This document shows, piece after piece, positions 48,965 through 59,960 of a stretch of DNA of 64,000 nt. The stretch is from Immersiella caudata (Eukaryota; Ascomycota; Sordariomycetes; Sordariales; Lasiosphaeriaceae): the NCBI GenBank assembly GCA_030512335.1, contig JAULSU010000001.1, forward strand, positions 3,410,001-3,474,000, given 5' to 3'. Position numbers and translations under genes: made by a program. Under the pieces are notes generated by a model. It did no database searches. It had not been told where the DNA came from and was given only the letters and a program-made list of their open reading frames with translations. The number at the start of each line of letters is the position of its first letter. Positions within the stretch are counted from its first letter, which is position 1.

Positions 48965-50344
48965 ATGGCCGACCAAGACTGCATATCAGCACGCATCTCA
49001 TCCAACTGCCCCCCAGAAACGCAGCGCCTCCTCACAGCAGCATGGGCTCACGATGCCGCCACAGTCAGGAAGCTCATAGATGAACCTGGAAAAGCTAGCT
49101 GTCAAGATCCTCAGACGGGTGAGACGCCCTTGCATGCCGCTATTCGTGCGTGTGGTCCCCCTTCTGAGGACGACACTCCCGAGGATCTCGAAGCTGCTCG
49201 CAAGACTGTCTATGAGCTATTCCTGTGGGGAGCTATTTGGAACGATGTCGACGACCACAATGAGACTCCAGGATGCGTGGCGCACCGTCTGAAACGTCCG
49301 GAACTTTATGGGCTCTGTGTTGATGCGGGCACGAGGGCAGAGCTTCTGTTCGGCGTGCTTGACGGCTACGAGGAGCTTGGAAGCGAGGGAGAGTACGAGG
49401 ACGAGGAGGTGGAGGTGGAGATGGAGAACGGAGATGCAGCGGTCGGGGAAGATGGTGATGAAGCTCCACAGCTCGTTTCTATGGAAGAGAATGGACAGAA
49501 TGGCGCTGCGGAGGGCATGGAGGCCGCTGAGGAAGAGAAATTGGATGCACCAACCTTCCAACCACCAATACCTGAGGATCCTGACGTCAACAGTGAGATT
49601 TATCTCCGGTCTAAACTGACATACACGGATGGCAAGCTTGTCGATAACACTGGTAATGGGGTTATGATGGCTTGGGAAACTGAGATTATGCGGCAGAGTG
49701 TGGATGCTTTGCTCCCTGGCAAGGAGCCTGGAAAGAGGGTGCTGAATATTGGCTTCGGCATGGGTATCATTGACACGATGTTTGCAGATACGAAGCCGTC
49801 AAAACACCACATCATCGAGGCTCACCCGGAAGTCCTGGATCACATTTCCTCTCCGGAATCCAAGTTTGGCACATCGTGGGAGAGCGCTGCTCCGGAGCCC
49901 GGTGCATTCAAGATCTATCAAGGCAAATGGCAGGAAGTTTGTCTGCAGCTTCTCGAAGAGGGCGAAATTTACGATGCAATCTACTTTGACACGTTCGGAG
50001 AAGACTATTCCCAACTGCGAAAGTTCTTCACCGAGTTTATCCCGGGTCTTTTGGACAGCGACGGCATATTCGGCTTCTTCAACGGCCTCGGTGCTGATCG
50101 GCAAATCTGCTACGACGTCTACACCAAGGTTTCTGAGATGCATTTGGCCGATGCTGGCCTCGATGTTGAATGGAAAAACATTGATGTCGACATGAAAGCG
50201 CTCGCCGAGGCAGGGAAAGGTGAATGGGAGGGTGTCAAGCGACGTTACTGGACGCTCGATAGTAAGCACGCCCAGTCCCCTTTTGCGAGTATACCTGACA
50301 CTTCTGCAGCATACCGGCTTCCCATTTGCACATTTCTAGGATAA
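48965..50344 (+). CDS. rmt2: protein arginine N-methyltransferase 2 (Rmt2)
   Basis: Two exons (48965-50261, 50310-50344) give 443 aa. Rmt2 methylates the delta nitrogen of an arginine in ribosomal protein uL11, a fungal and plant enzyme. Residues about 25-130 carry ankyrin-like repeats (GETPLHAAIRACG, ELFLWGAIWNDVDDHNETPG). A very acidic linker follows (EYEDEEVEVEMENGD). The methyltransferase fold has the SAM loop VLNIGFGMGIID from about residue 259 and IIEAHPEVL as the acidic end of strand 2. The last 48-bp intron leaves a tiny final exon of 11 codons; splicing gives YWTLDTYRLPICTFLG, the conserved C-terminal strand. The intron is the shortest in the window. The 3' neighbour starts only 270 bp later on the same strand. 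Confidence 0.95.
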   Translation: MADQDCISARISSNCPPETQRLLTAAWAHDAATVRKLIDEPGKASCQDPQTGETPLHAAIRACGPPSEDDTPEDLEAARKTVYELFLWGAIWNDVDDHNETPGCVAHRLKRPELYGLCVDAGTRAELLFGVLDGYEELGSEGEYEDEEVEVEMENGDAAVGEDGDEAPQLVSMEENGQNGAAEGMEAAEEEKLDAPTFQPPIPEDPDVNSEIYLRSKLTYTDGKLVDNTGNGVMMAWETEIMRQSVDALLPGKEPGKRVLNIGFGMGIIDTMFADTKPSKHHIIEAHPEVLDHISSPESKFGTSWESAAPEPGAFKIYQGKWQEVCLQLLEEGEIYDAIYFDTFGEDYSQLRKFFTEFIPGLLDSDGIFGFFNGLGADRQICYDVYTKVSEMHLADAGLDVEWKNIDVDMKALAEAGKGEWEGVKRRYWTLDSKHAQSPFASIPDTSAAYRLPICTFLG

Positions 50345-50614
50345 TGCAAGCCCGGTTCGCAAAGCCATCCGGCTCGTTGGCTCCAACAGACCTTCAGTTG
50401 CCACCGAGAGTTTGACCTTGACCCCGCAACTGTAGGCCTCATCAAGGAAACCCACGAATTAGATGTAGAATGCCCATCCGAATGGCGGCATGTTGCAGAC
50501 AGAAAACAGATGGGTAGCACAGAGATGAGGAAGCCAACAAAAACGCCGCCCGCCCTCGTGGCATTCTTTCTTCGACTTCTCGTGTCGAGACTACCAGTTC
50601 TGGTGTGGTAAAAG

Positions 50615-53030
50615 ATGTCGGAAGAAGATCACCCTCCCGCCCTCAAATGTGCCCAGAACATCGCCTTGTTATCACTGTTCAGTGAAATCCCCGGCGGCCC
50701 TTGCGTCAACCTACAAAAGCCGTCTGCGGATACCTCCGACCGGGTGCTGTCGTTTAAGCGTGAACTGCGCCTGTCAGACTCGATTGCATTGATCGCAAGT
50801 GTATCCGATGACAAAAACCACATCGTTGCTTCTTGCGTTGAGGAGTTACCGGAGCGAGGTGGGGTTCGAATACTTGTGGCCATCAACAAGGCCCAACATA
50901 ACTCTGCGGAGAGTGTCCTGCTTCGTATCAAACATGGCTTCGAGAAGCTATTCTCCTTGCTCTCAGAGTTTCGTGGTGGTGAGGATCACTGTATCTCGTC
51001 AAACTACCGCCAGCTGACAAGACCCTTCCTAAGATGACGACGCGGTCGAAGGAAAGGTTTTCGACGCTGTTGTTGAGATGTGTCGACAGCGCCTCCTCGC
51101 TCGAGTTGGACTTGTGGGCGGAAAGTCTCTCGCAAGCCCGCTGCAACAAGCCTTAAGCGCGCTGGAAAATGACTGCCCAGCAAAAATGAAAAGCTCAGCC
51201 CTGTCGATTGTCGCGAGTGGAAAGAAACTACTGAGCCTGCTCCAGAAGCAAGACCATCACGATACCACTCTCAGGAGAATTATTGAGAACGCTAGTCATC
51301 TTGCGAAGAGAGGTGACCTCCCGAAGGCGTTGGACAGCATCACGAAAGGGAAGCTAGATCCGAGTATTAGAACGGGACTCGTGCGCCGACTGAAGAAGCT
51401 ATCACTATACCAAAACGCCGCTCATCTGATCACTCAGTCAGCAAAGAGCTCCAGGATATTCGAGAAGGTGAGCGTGGTTCCCGTGTCACTCGATGCACAA
51501 TGGTTCGCGAGGACTCGGGGTCACTCGCTTGGATCCCAGGCCCCATGCTGTCTTATACGGTTCGGTGCCACCGAGCAAGGAAAAGTTGCCACGAAGCTTC
51601 GGGATCCGAAGTTTCCTTTAAAGGTTGAGACCATTCTCACCCAGTCCAAGATCCACGCCGAAGTACAGCTCATCGCATACTTGGAACTCAACCCATCTGT
51701 CATCAAGCCTCGAGTAATATCCTCGAGCAAGGCAGCGTGCTACTTGTGCAACCTCTTCATCCAGTTACATGGAAAATACCACGTTCACCAGACACACGGG
51801 AAATTGTACACTGGCTGGAGGATACCTCAGATTCCCGCTCTCATGGAAACCCAAGCCCGACTCACGGCAGAACTGGCAAGGGTTATCAAGACGATCAGTT
51901 CTTCCTCCCAGAAACACCAACCACAACCTATCGAGAGTCCAGCTCCCACGATCTCAACCTTCATGTCAACGGTTCTGACCCTTGTGAGGAAACCGCAAGA
52001 AGCGCCAAATATGGGTAGCACCACGGCCGCAAACTATGTTCGTAGTGGCGACATTACCCGTGGGAGTACGAAAGAAGTCACAGCTCAGCCGGTAATTACA
52101 CGGCCTTTGAGCAACGACATCAGTACTGCAGAACCTCATGGTTCATCCAAAGAACTGATTACTGTGTTCGCCAAGGAGCCATCAGTTGGCGGATCTGCCA
52201 ATGAGGCATCAGCTACAGCACCGACTTCAGTCAAGGAGTTGCTCATTGAGGCACCGTCTGTTGAACGCCCTTTGACAAGAGAGCAACCGACAGCGGAGCC
52301 ACTAGTCGAAGGGCCATCTCTCAAGCCGGGGTCCCCAGTTAGGGTCCTGCCAGTGATCAACTCCCCAGCCCAGGAACCCTTCACCACGCATACTCCACCA
52401 ATTGAGAATCTATCCACTGATGGCTTCACACCCAAAGACCTTATCCTTTTAGCAACGAAGGTACAGACTCCCGTCCAACCAATGCTGCCCAAGACAACCA
52501 TATCTCATCTCAACCTCGACACACCAGCAATCTTGGTCCCGGGTTCAGACTTGTTTCAACCCCAGCTCAAATCCCCAAAGCCACACAAGACAATTCGCCT
52601 CACCCGTGGTTTTCTCCATACGCACCGTCTCGATATAACCTCAAAGTTCACCTACGCTTACACAACCGGGCTCTTAACCATCAACCCAACCTTTATCCAC
52701 GCCACATCCCCAGCACCAACAGAAAGCCACAGCTCTTCTTCCTCCTCATGGCCCTCCTTTCCAGAGTCCTCTTCAGAGTCATCACAAGGTGGAACACCCG
52801 TGGAGATGAGAATCCGCTGGTTGCCAGTTGAAGAAGAGGCTGAAGTGCTGGAGCAAAAAGGAGACATCCCTGGCGTAACTCCTGTTGAGGAGATTCCAAA
52901 TGTTGACATCGACAGCGGGAAGAAGGATGTGATTTACTTGCAATATGGAAACCACATAGTCGAGCTTTTGGTTGTCAGAGGGGGTAAGAGTTCGGGTGGA
53001 AGCAACGACGCGGTTGTTTCGGCAGCATAG
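50615..53030 (+). CDS. OTT_1508-like deaminase-domain protein
   Basis: Two exons (50615-50978, 51034-53030) give 786 aa. Residues 1-300 are largely helical with no family I know. A deaminase-fold domain follows: H329-A-E331 in KIHAEVQLIAYLE and C357-x2-C360 in KAACYLCNLFIQLHGKYH supply the zinc ligands and the catalytic Glu, then THGKLYTGWRIP. This pattern, including the Ser-Ser-Lys before the Cys pair, fits the OTT_1508 type of nucleic acid/nucleotide deaminases, known from bacterial secreted toxins and expanded in fungi. Residues 395-690 are low-complexity Pro/Thr/Ser/Glu, with repeated PSVE/PLVEGPS-like pieces; the tail is acidic and ends with a short beta-like segment. No signal peptide or membrane helix is seen. 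The catalytic residues are intact, so it could be active on an unknown base or nucleic acid. A role in defence or allorecognition is speculation. Confidence 0.82.
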
Positions 53031-53072
53031 AAGGGTTCGTCATAAAGTTTTGGATTTCGCATGTTTGTATTC

Positions 53073-53082
53073 GGGGGGGGGG
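53073..53082 (+). repeat. 10-G homopolymer
   Basis: An unbroken run of ten G just past the deaminase-domain gene, between two convergent 3' ends. Such runs are prone to sequencing length errors. Confidence 0.85.
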
Positions 53083-53212
53083 ACACTCAGGGGCTGGGCA
53101 TAGGGCCAACGATGGTAAAATCAGTTTATAATCGTCCCATCCCACGATATGACTACGGCCGCCATCATTTCCCATCCATGGTTGCGAATAACCACATCAA
53201 CGACCAGTCGGT

Positions 53213-55638
53213 TCATTTGAAGTTTTCAGGGTGCAGGATGCCATGCATGTTTCCGGCCTTGACTCGCTCCAACGTCAGAGCGGCAATGAGGGCAGCTCCG
53301 ACACCGCTTCCATCCTCGGCAGCGAGAATTTCGATGGGATCCTCCTCGTTCGGGTTCGTCTTCTCTGGCCAGTCAAGAATCTCGCGGAGCGCCTCAGCAC
53401 CACGAGACTTGAAGTGAGGATACTTGTTGAAGACAGAGCCATCGGCACCAACATGGCACGATGTATAGCCCTTTTTTCTGCTGATAGCGGACACTCCGCA
53501 GGCTGAAAGACGGGCGGCGCGGGTTCCAATGAGCTCGGCGGTACGGCGGATCAACTCAAGCTCCGACTTGCTGGGGTTGATGCCGAGCCGATTTTGGAAT
53601 AGATCAGCTGTCTCGGAAAGGTTTTCAAACGGATCCCTGTGATGAATGTCAGCAGCTGTAAGCCTACATACGAGACAAGAATTGCATACTCTTCTATAGC
53701 CGAGAGGAAGGACGAGTCGAGGGAGTAAGCTTTCCGAAGAGCGGAGATATCCTGGCCATCAAAGATGTGCGTTCCTTGTTTGTCATGAAGGTCAACCATA
53801 ACCAGTCTGAAGATCTCGCCGAGGTATAGGCCGGCAATCATTTTCTCGAAAGCTTGCTGTCCTGGACGAGGTGAGTCCCTGTCAATCATTTCATCGTACG
53901 GAGTACGCGGCAGAACTTTGTGTTCATTGTCAAAGGCGCCCCACTCGCAGTTGATGGCCATTGGAGTCTCCGGTGGCAGGTTCAAGTGAGCAAGCTTGGG
54001 GATTGAGCCGCAGTTCTCCATGTAGGCAGCGTTGCAACCTGTGCCGAAGATGCATCCGATCTTCATCTTGGTGTCGGTATACGCCGATGCGATAAGCGTG
54101 CCAGTCGTGTCGTTTATTAGAGCTGTCAACTTGATCGGGACCCCCTAAACAATCTTAGCTTGCCATTGGTTTTCACAGATCACGAACTCGCACTTACTCG
54201 TCGACTCAAGGCTTCCTCGAACATGGGAACCACATTGTGACCCTCTACGCCGGCAATATCGAAACCTTTGGTCCATCTCTGCAGGACACCTTCGTCGATA
54301 TAGTTCTGACTCGCGGGATACGAGAATGTGAACCCAAGCGGGAGCTTCTCCAACTTTGCGGTGTCCCCATGGTGCGTCTCAATGAACTGCATCAAACAAT
54401 CGGCAATATACTCCCAAAGCTCATCTGCTTCGCCAGTCTTGAGCTCCTCAGGCATTCGGTACTTGGACTGGATAATGTCGAATTCAGACTTCTGATCCGT
54501 CAGGGTGATCTGGCAGACGCGCAAATTCGTGCCACCCATGTCCAGAGCAAGATAAGTGCCCGTCTCATAGCCCGTGGGGAATGACATGACCCATGTCGGG
54601 TTCATGGGCTGTCGAGATCAGCAAGAGTTGGCCAGTCAACAGGCGCTCCGAGACTCACGATACTACCCCCTCCCACTCTTAGGCCTATGATTGTCAGTTC
54701 AGCTGCCCCTGAGACTGAACGAACACGGGTGTCTACCTTTCTCGAGCTCATTGACAAAGTGGTCGGTGATTTGCTTGAGCTTGGCAGTATCGATGGAGAA
54801 CAGCTGCTCTAGCCTCTCGATTTCCTTGAGGAGATCCTTTGGGACGTCAACGTATGAGTCTGCGTCCATGGTTAGCATGAATGATGGGCCGTAGAGCACA
54901 ATGTCTTTCTGGTTGTGTTTGACTGGTCGCTGAGTTTGCGCTGGCGTGTGATGTAGGTTTGGAAAAGGGAGCGAGATTGACTCCTGAGCTGTCCAAGCGG
55001 AGGCATAGCTCTAGCGACCGTAGGCGCCAGACCAAAAGCTACTTGTGCAATGCGAGTCTGGCGTGCAGATTGGAAACGAATTGGAGCGAATCACCGTGTG
55101 CTAGCACGGTGACTGTCCGGCTACGGGCAGAAAGATGCGATAAGAGACAATATGAAGGTCAGGCAGATATCGGGCGGTAGTGGTGATGGAGGCCAGCCGC
55201 GAGGTCTGTGATGTCACCTCGGCATTGTAGGCTTGGGTAGGCTGTTGGCTGGGCACGCGAGCTGTCTAAACAAGCTGACTGGCATGCGATGCACATCCGA
55301 GGGTGAAAGGCATGAATGGCATTCTGCTGCCCGTCCCTGCAGGATTCGATGAAGCGACGTGATCGTCCCATCCAGCTCGTACCCGACGCAGCAGGGCGAG
55401 CTGTGCATTCATCGTCCTCTCTGGTCCGCGACTGCCGCGGGAGGCGTTCGTTTGTCCCGAAAGGGACAAAGGGTATAAATGCAAGATAGGGCATCGGAAG
55501 TTGAACGCGGAATCGGGTGGTGTGCTCGGATGAATGACAGAGGGTGAAAGGCGCCGGGCTAATGGACTTGCAGCGACTGCGAAGAGACATACCTGTGCCT
55601 TTTCTCGAAGGGGGCTTCTTGGGGCCGAGACCAACCAT
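53213..55638 (-). CDS. HXK: hexokinase
   Basis: Six exons (55638-55593, 54859-54737, 54684-54659, 54608-54198, 54144-53690, 53636-53213) give 494 aa, the standard size. It phosphorylates glucose and other hexoses at C6 with ATP. Exon 1 codes the tail MVGLGPKKPPSRKGT, very like the N terminus of yeast Hxk2. It is followed by a 733-bp intron, more than ten times the local norm. Exon 3 is a 26-nt microexon giving GLRVGGGSI, and splicing restores the conserved run from ELEKG to PMNPTWVMSFPTG. The phosphate loop is LALDMGGTNLR; LGFTFSYPASQ and INDTTGTLIA bind sugar; IFGTGCNAAYME and INCEWGAF complete the site. An in-frame ATG at 54872 inside intron 1 could start a shorter form (MDADSYVDVPKDLL). 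Confidence 0.96.
54860..55592 (-). other. 733-bp first intron of hexokinase
   Basis: Donor GTATGT directly after the 46-nt first exon, acceptor GCAG before ACTCATACG. No coding frame inside is supported except the short in-frame stretch from the ATG at 54872 into exon 2. All other introns found in this window are under 75 bp, so regulatory content or a second promoter is plausible. Confidence 0.75.
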
Positions 55639-56892
55639 GTTGAGCTTTCTTGTGGTCCCGGTGTCGATTGTTGTTGTTGTTGTTGTGGCTCTCTGGTATT
55701 GTCTCGGCCAATCCGTTTTCCTGTGGCGGTCTGGTAAGCTGCCGTCCGAGAGCGGTGATGAGGTGCGAATGCTCCTGCCTAAGAAAATGACAGTTCTGTC
55801 AGGCCCGGGTTGGTCGCTCCTGCACTCAAGGTGAACGTCTGCAAGTGAGGTGCTGTCATCAACAGAGCTAAAGCTACCCCGCTAAGGCGGATGCGGAAGT
55901 CAGGTCACGATGAAGTAGGGCGACGAGCAGCTCGACAAAGCTCAGCAGACCACAGTTGAGCATGGATGGGCGAAAGCTATATGCTCAGTACCTACTTACG
56001 GGCGCTGAACTAAGGCACCAATTTGCACTTGGGACGCAATGTTGGGACGGAATCCAATCAAATGGAGATCGCCAGTATATTGTACCTTGTTTTCATACTG
56101 TGGTCATCCCTTGAGATCAGCAGCCTAGGGCCCATCGGCATAAGTGACAACAGGACTGAGTGCAGCGCCGGAAAACCGGCTCAGGCATGGGACAGCTCGA
56201 AGAGCAACTCGAGTTTACGGAAGCGGAGGGCGATTATTCAGCTCAACCATTCAGCTGTGAGCTGTGCTGTACTGAATTGATCGAGAGCTGGAGACAGCGA
56301 AGTGAGGGGTCAGTCTGATGATGGCATTGCCCCTCACCTGAGCATCTTGAATCCGCCTACCCAGGTGATGGGCGACGTCGATGATTTCCAAGGAAAAGGA
56401 CTGTGCATATTCGACAAGTATGAAGAGTTAAGACCTCTAAAGATGCGTCTTGATTTGTGAAAAAAGCCATCCTAATGACAGCTCGGAAACTTGTGGTGGT
56501 ACATAACGCGTTCGTCAGAGGTCCAGTTCGCCAGGCGGGAACTGGTCCACTCTGACGCAAGGCGCGGGCTTTCCCGCCATCTGGTGCCGGAACGCGGCGC
56601 TAGATTTCTCCGGCCCCCCACAACACACGTTCTCGGCGGGGATTGTTGAGACCCACCCCTCAGCTCGAGCTCGGGCCAGGTCTGAATTGACAGGGGTCTT
56701 TCAGCAACGTAAGCTTTTTTGGAGACACTTGCTGCCAGAGGCCACGGTGATGCTTGACGAGGAGAGTTGTTGACGGCACGAATCTTGCGCTTGTCTGCCT
56801 GCCGCTCAAGCGACTATTCCCAAATTCCTTCCAATCGCAGACGTGGCGCATTGGTTGTTCATGAGCGCCTCGCTTTCCTTTTCCCATTCAAG
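55639..56892. promoter_or_regulatory. divergent promoter region, hexokinase / OST1
   Basis: About 1.25 kb between start codons facing away from each other. A (TTG)n-like tract and hydrophobic frame at 55544-55834 on the plus strand lies upstream of hexokinase and is not a convincing gene. No other feature seen. Confidence 0.45.
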
Positions 56893-58463
56893 ATGAAGAC
56901 GTCGGCCGTCTTTTCGGCCGCTCTCTCGCTGCTGTCCCTCGTCTCCCCTAGTTCAGCAAAGAGCACCACCCCAGCAGCCTCACCATCCACGCCGCCGCAG
57001 GTGTGGAAGAATGCCAATCTAGTGCACATCATCTCCGTCGAGAAGAACTATGTCAAGGAGAACATCAATGTTCTCGTAGAGAACATTTCGAAGCAACCGC
57101 AGGACGAGTACTTCCTGCCTCTCACAGCGGACGAGGCATCACGGATAGGTGGTATTGAGGTCAAGGATCGCAAAAATGCACAGGCTGGTCCGTTCGGAGT
57201 AGAAGTTGTCGAGCTTGACCCAAAGAGGTTCGTTGAACAGATATGCGATGTTGCGCGGGCTGTATCTAACGAATGCGACAGCAACACCCAATACGTCCGT
57301 ATCAAGCTGCCCGCAGCTCTCAAGGCTGGTGCGCAACAGACCCTCGGCATCAGCTACTACCTCCTTAAAGCCTACAAGCCTCTTCCCGCCTCCATTAAGC
57401 AGGACGAGCAGCAGTTTCTCTCGCACTCGTTCTCTGCGTACTGCCCCTCGGCCTACACCACCTCGAAGCAGAAGACCGAAGTGAAGCTCCCGTCCGCCAA
57501 CATCCCCGATTATACCAAGCTCCCTGGGAGCGGCGATGTGAAGGAGTTCCCAGTGAAGCAGGGAACCAAGCTCACATATGGCCCCTTCGACGAGAAGCCC
57601 GCCGGTGCTTTTGAGCCCGCGCAGGTCCGCTTCGAGTTCAACAAGCCTGTGAGCCACGTCACGGAGTTGGAACGTGACATCGAAGTCAGCCACTGGGGCG
57701 GAAATGTTGCGTTTGAGGAGCGATACACGCTGATCCATCGCGGCGCGAACTTGTCGGATCAGTTCAACAGGGTCAAGTGGGCGCAGTCCGTGTACTACGC
57801 TCCCAACACGCACGCCTTGAGGGAGATGAAGTTTCCTCTCCGCGTTGGCAGCGCGGACCCTTACTACACCGACGTCATTGGAAATGTGTCGACGTCTCGC
57901 TTCCGGAGCAACAAGCGCGAGGCTCTCCTCGAAATCAAGCCCCGCTACCCCTTGTTCGGCGGCTGGAAGTACCCTTTCACCATCGGCTGGAACTCTGACG
58001 CCAAGAACTTTTTGCGTCAGACCGTCAACGGCGGTTACATTCTGAATGTGCCTTTCCTCGAGGGCCCAAGGCAGCCGGAGGGCATCGAGTACGAGCAGGT
58101 GCAGGTTCGCGTGACCCTGCCCGAGGGCGCAGAGTACGTCAAGTCCGCTCCAATTGACCGAGGGAGTATGCTGACAGAGTGATTAGGAACGTGAAGTACT
58201 CCACGGCGGTACCCAGCTCATCGATTACATCGGACGACATCGAGGTGCAGAAAACGTTCTTAGACACCATCGGAAGAACTGTTCTTGTTATCAAGGCTCG
58301 CAACCTAGTGGACGAACTGCGGGAGCGCGAGCTGATAGTGTCTTATGACTACCCCCTATCAGCAAGCCTGCGCAAGCCGTTTATTGTGTTTGGAAGCGCC
58401 ATGACGCTCTTTGTCAGCACTTGGGTGCTAGGCAACCTGAACTTGAAATTTACATCCAAGTAG
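56893..58463 (+). CDS. ost1: oligosaccharyltransferase subunit Ost1 (ribophorin I)
   Basis: Two exons (56893-58133, 58187-58463) give 505 aa. Ost1 is a subunit of the ER complex that transfers the N-glycan to nascent proteins. Residues 1-22 are a signal peptide ending SPSSA. A lumenal domain of the ribophorin I family follows: WKNANLVHIISVEKNYVKEN near the start, VSHWGGNVAFEERYTLIHRG, FPLRVGSADPYYTDVIGNVS and FPLFGGW-like PRYPLFGGWKYPFTIGWN. Two N-glycosylation sequons are clear (GANLS, GNVST). A single membrane helix lies at the C terminus (FIVFGSAMTLFVSTWVLG). The 53-bp intron is near the 3' end and splicing gives PEGAENVKYSTAV. The true start is the ATG at 56893; the open frame extends upstream without ATG. 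Confidence 0.95.
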
Positions 58464-58744
58464 AAAGGCAAGGGGATTAAAATACAGCGGCCGGTGTTCT
58501 GGGGTTTTCTTGTATCGTATCTGACCTAAGGTTACATAGTATGTACCACCACTTGCGGCCTCGGGTTTTAAAAGCAATGAGACAGCGGACTTTTGGAAAG
58601 GTTGTCTGAGACTGTGATAGGGGTCGAGATGTGTCTCAAGTGTCCTTGGTAGACAGTTGTGAGTGCACTACCTAGGGGTTTTATGCGGGTTGACGTCTGG
58701 CGTAGGTTCGTCTGCCGTGGGTTCGGACCAACCGGCTGAGTTTA
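58464..58744. other. OST1 3' flank
   Basis: Untranslated and spacer sequence up to the target-site TA of the transposon at 58743-58744. No gene. Confidence 0.5.
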
Positions 58745-58796
58745 CAGTGGGTGGCAAAAAGTTTGAATCGGAATTTTGTACCCCATAAGCCGCTAG
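58745..58796 (+). repeat. left terminal inverted repeat
   Basis: 52 bp, matching the right end with one difference in the first 27 bases, then a diverged 6-7 base spacer, then a second block GTACC-CATAA-CCGCTAG with two differences. An inner copy of GCCGCTAG recurs at 58811-58818. Confidence 0.9.
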
Positions 58797-58886
58797 TAAG
58801 CAATTAGCGAGCCGCTAGCCAGAAGTAGACCACGCGTTTGGTGCCCCTCAACACTTCTTCCTGACAATAACAATCAGAACAACACC

Positions 58887-59942
58887 ATGGCACGACGGTC
58901 GGAATTATCACCTCAAATGCGCTCGCGCATCTGTGAGCTGCATTCTCTAAGATACAGCCATACACGCATTCACAAAATTCATCCAGAAATCCCCCTCGGT
59001 ACGATAAAAACGACAATACGACGCGAAGCTCTTCGAGTTAACAATCAGACCCGACCGCGATCCGGAGCACCACATAAGATTACCGAAGAGCAACGAGATC
59101 AAATCTACGATACGGTTACACATATAAATCCCCACATCTCTCATAGAGACCTCCTCGATTCAGTGGATAATGCAATTAAAGAACGATCACTTCAAGGCCT
59201 TCTTCGCGAGATGGGTAGGCGGAAATGGCGCCAATTACGAAGACCTCAATTAACCGACACACAGGCTGCAGCACGGCTTACCTGGGCTCGACGGTGTGAG
59301 TATTATACAGAAGCAGATTGGAGGAGGATCAAATAGAGTGATGAATATACAGTGGAAAGAGGGATTAGGGTACGGCCTGTTTAAACGTTCCTTCAGCCAT
59401 ACGAGCAGCTTACACAACATGATGTAAAGGAAGTCTTATATAGTGGGAAAGGTGTAAAAAAGATGCTTTAGGCTAGCTTTAGTTATAGTATTCGCACTGG
59501 TTTAGTCCCTCTTAATGGTGATCCTTTCTCGGTAAGACAAAGTGTTTTTAGATGGGTTATTAGCTATTTATACAAAGGTATACTTCCAGGCTTTATACAG
59601 CCTAGGGATATCTTTATACACGATAATACTTCAGTACATACAGCTAGGATAGTAAAAGCTATCCTTACCAGGCTTAGTATCCAAGTTATAGTCTGGCCAC
59701 CGTACTCTCCAGACCTCAACCCGATTAAGAACCTTTAGGCTCTTATAAAGGCCGAGATTTATCAAGAGCATCCAGAACTTAAGCACGCTTTAGATACAGA
59801 AGAGACTTTAAAGAGGTTAATTAATGCTGCGAAGCAAGCGTGGCATGCGATTGACCAGGCAATTCTTGACAGATTGGCGAGTACAATGCCTCACCGGGTC
59901 GCGGCCGTTATTGAAGCGGAAGGCTGGTACACAAAATATTAA
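58887..59942 (+). pseudogene. Tc1/mariner transposase, inactivated by nonsense and catalytic mutations
   Basis: A continuous frame of 352 codons with TAG at 59334, TAA at 59382, TAG at 59469 and TAG at 59736. The N terminus is a helix-turn-helix DNA-binding domain (MARRSELSPQMRSRICELHS, then TRIHKIHPEIP and TIKTTIRREAL). The DDE core is recognisable: the first Asp in SDE follows the first stop, the second is in FIHDNTSVHTA (codon 59622), and 34 residues later, in NPIKN, where the family has Glu, there is Lys (59727). So even the third catalytic residue is lost. At least three stops fall where the family has Trp, which fits TGG to TAG changes. The sequence downstream of the second Asp has the usual WPPYSPDLNP. 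Confidence 0.93.
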
Positions 59943-59960
59943 AATATATACCAAATCAGG

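Noticed and set aside
55544..55834. 96-codon plus-strand frame with a valine-rich hydrophobic stretch
   Set aside because: The valine run comes from a (GTT)n tract overlapping the antisense of hexokinase exon 1; no conserved feature.
58179..58463. Separate small gene after OST1
   Set aside because: It is exon 2 of OST1; splicing at 58134/58186 joins conserved sequence in phase and adds the membrane helix.
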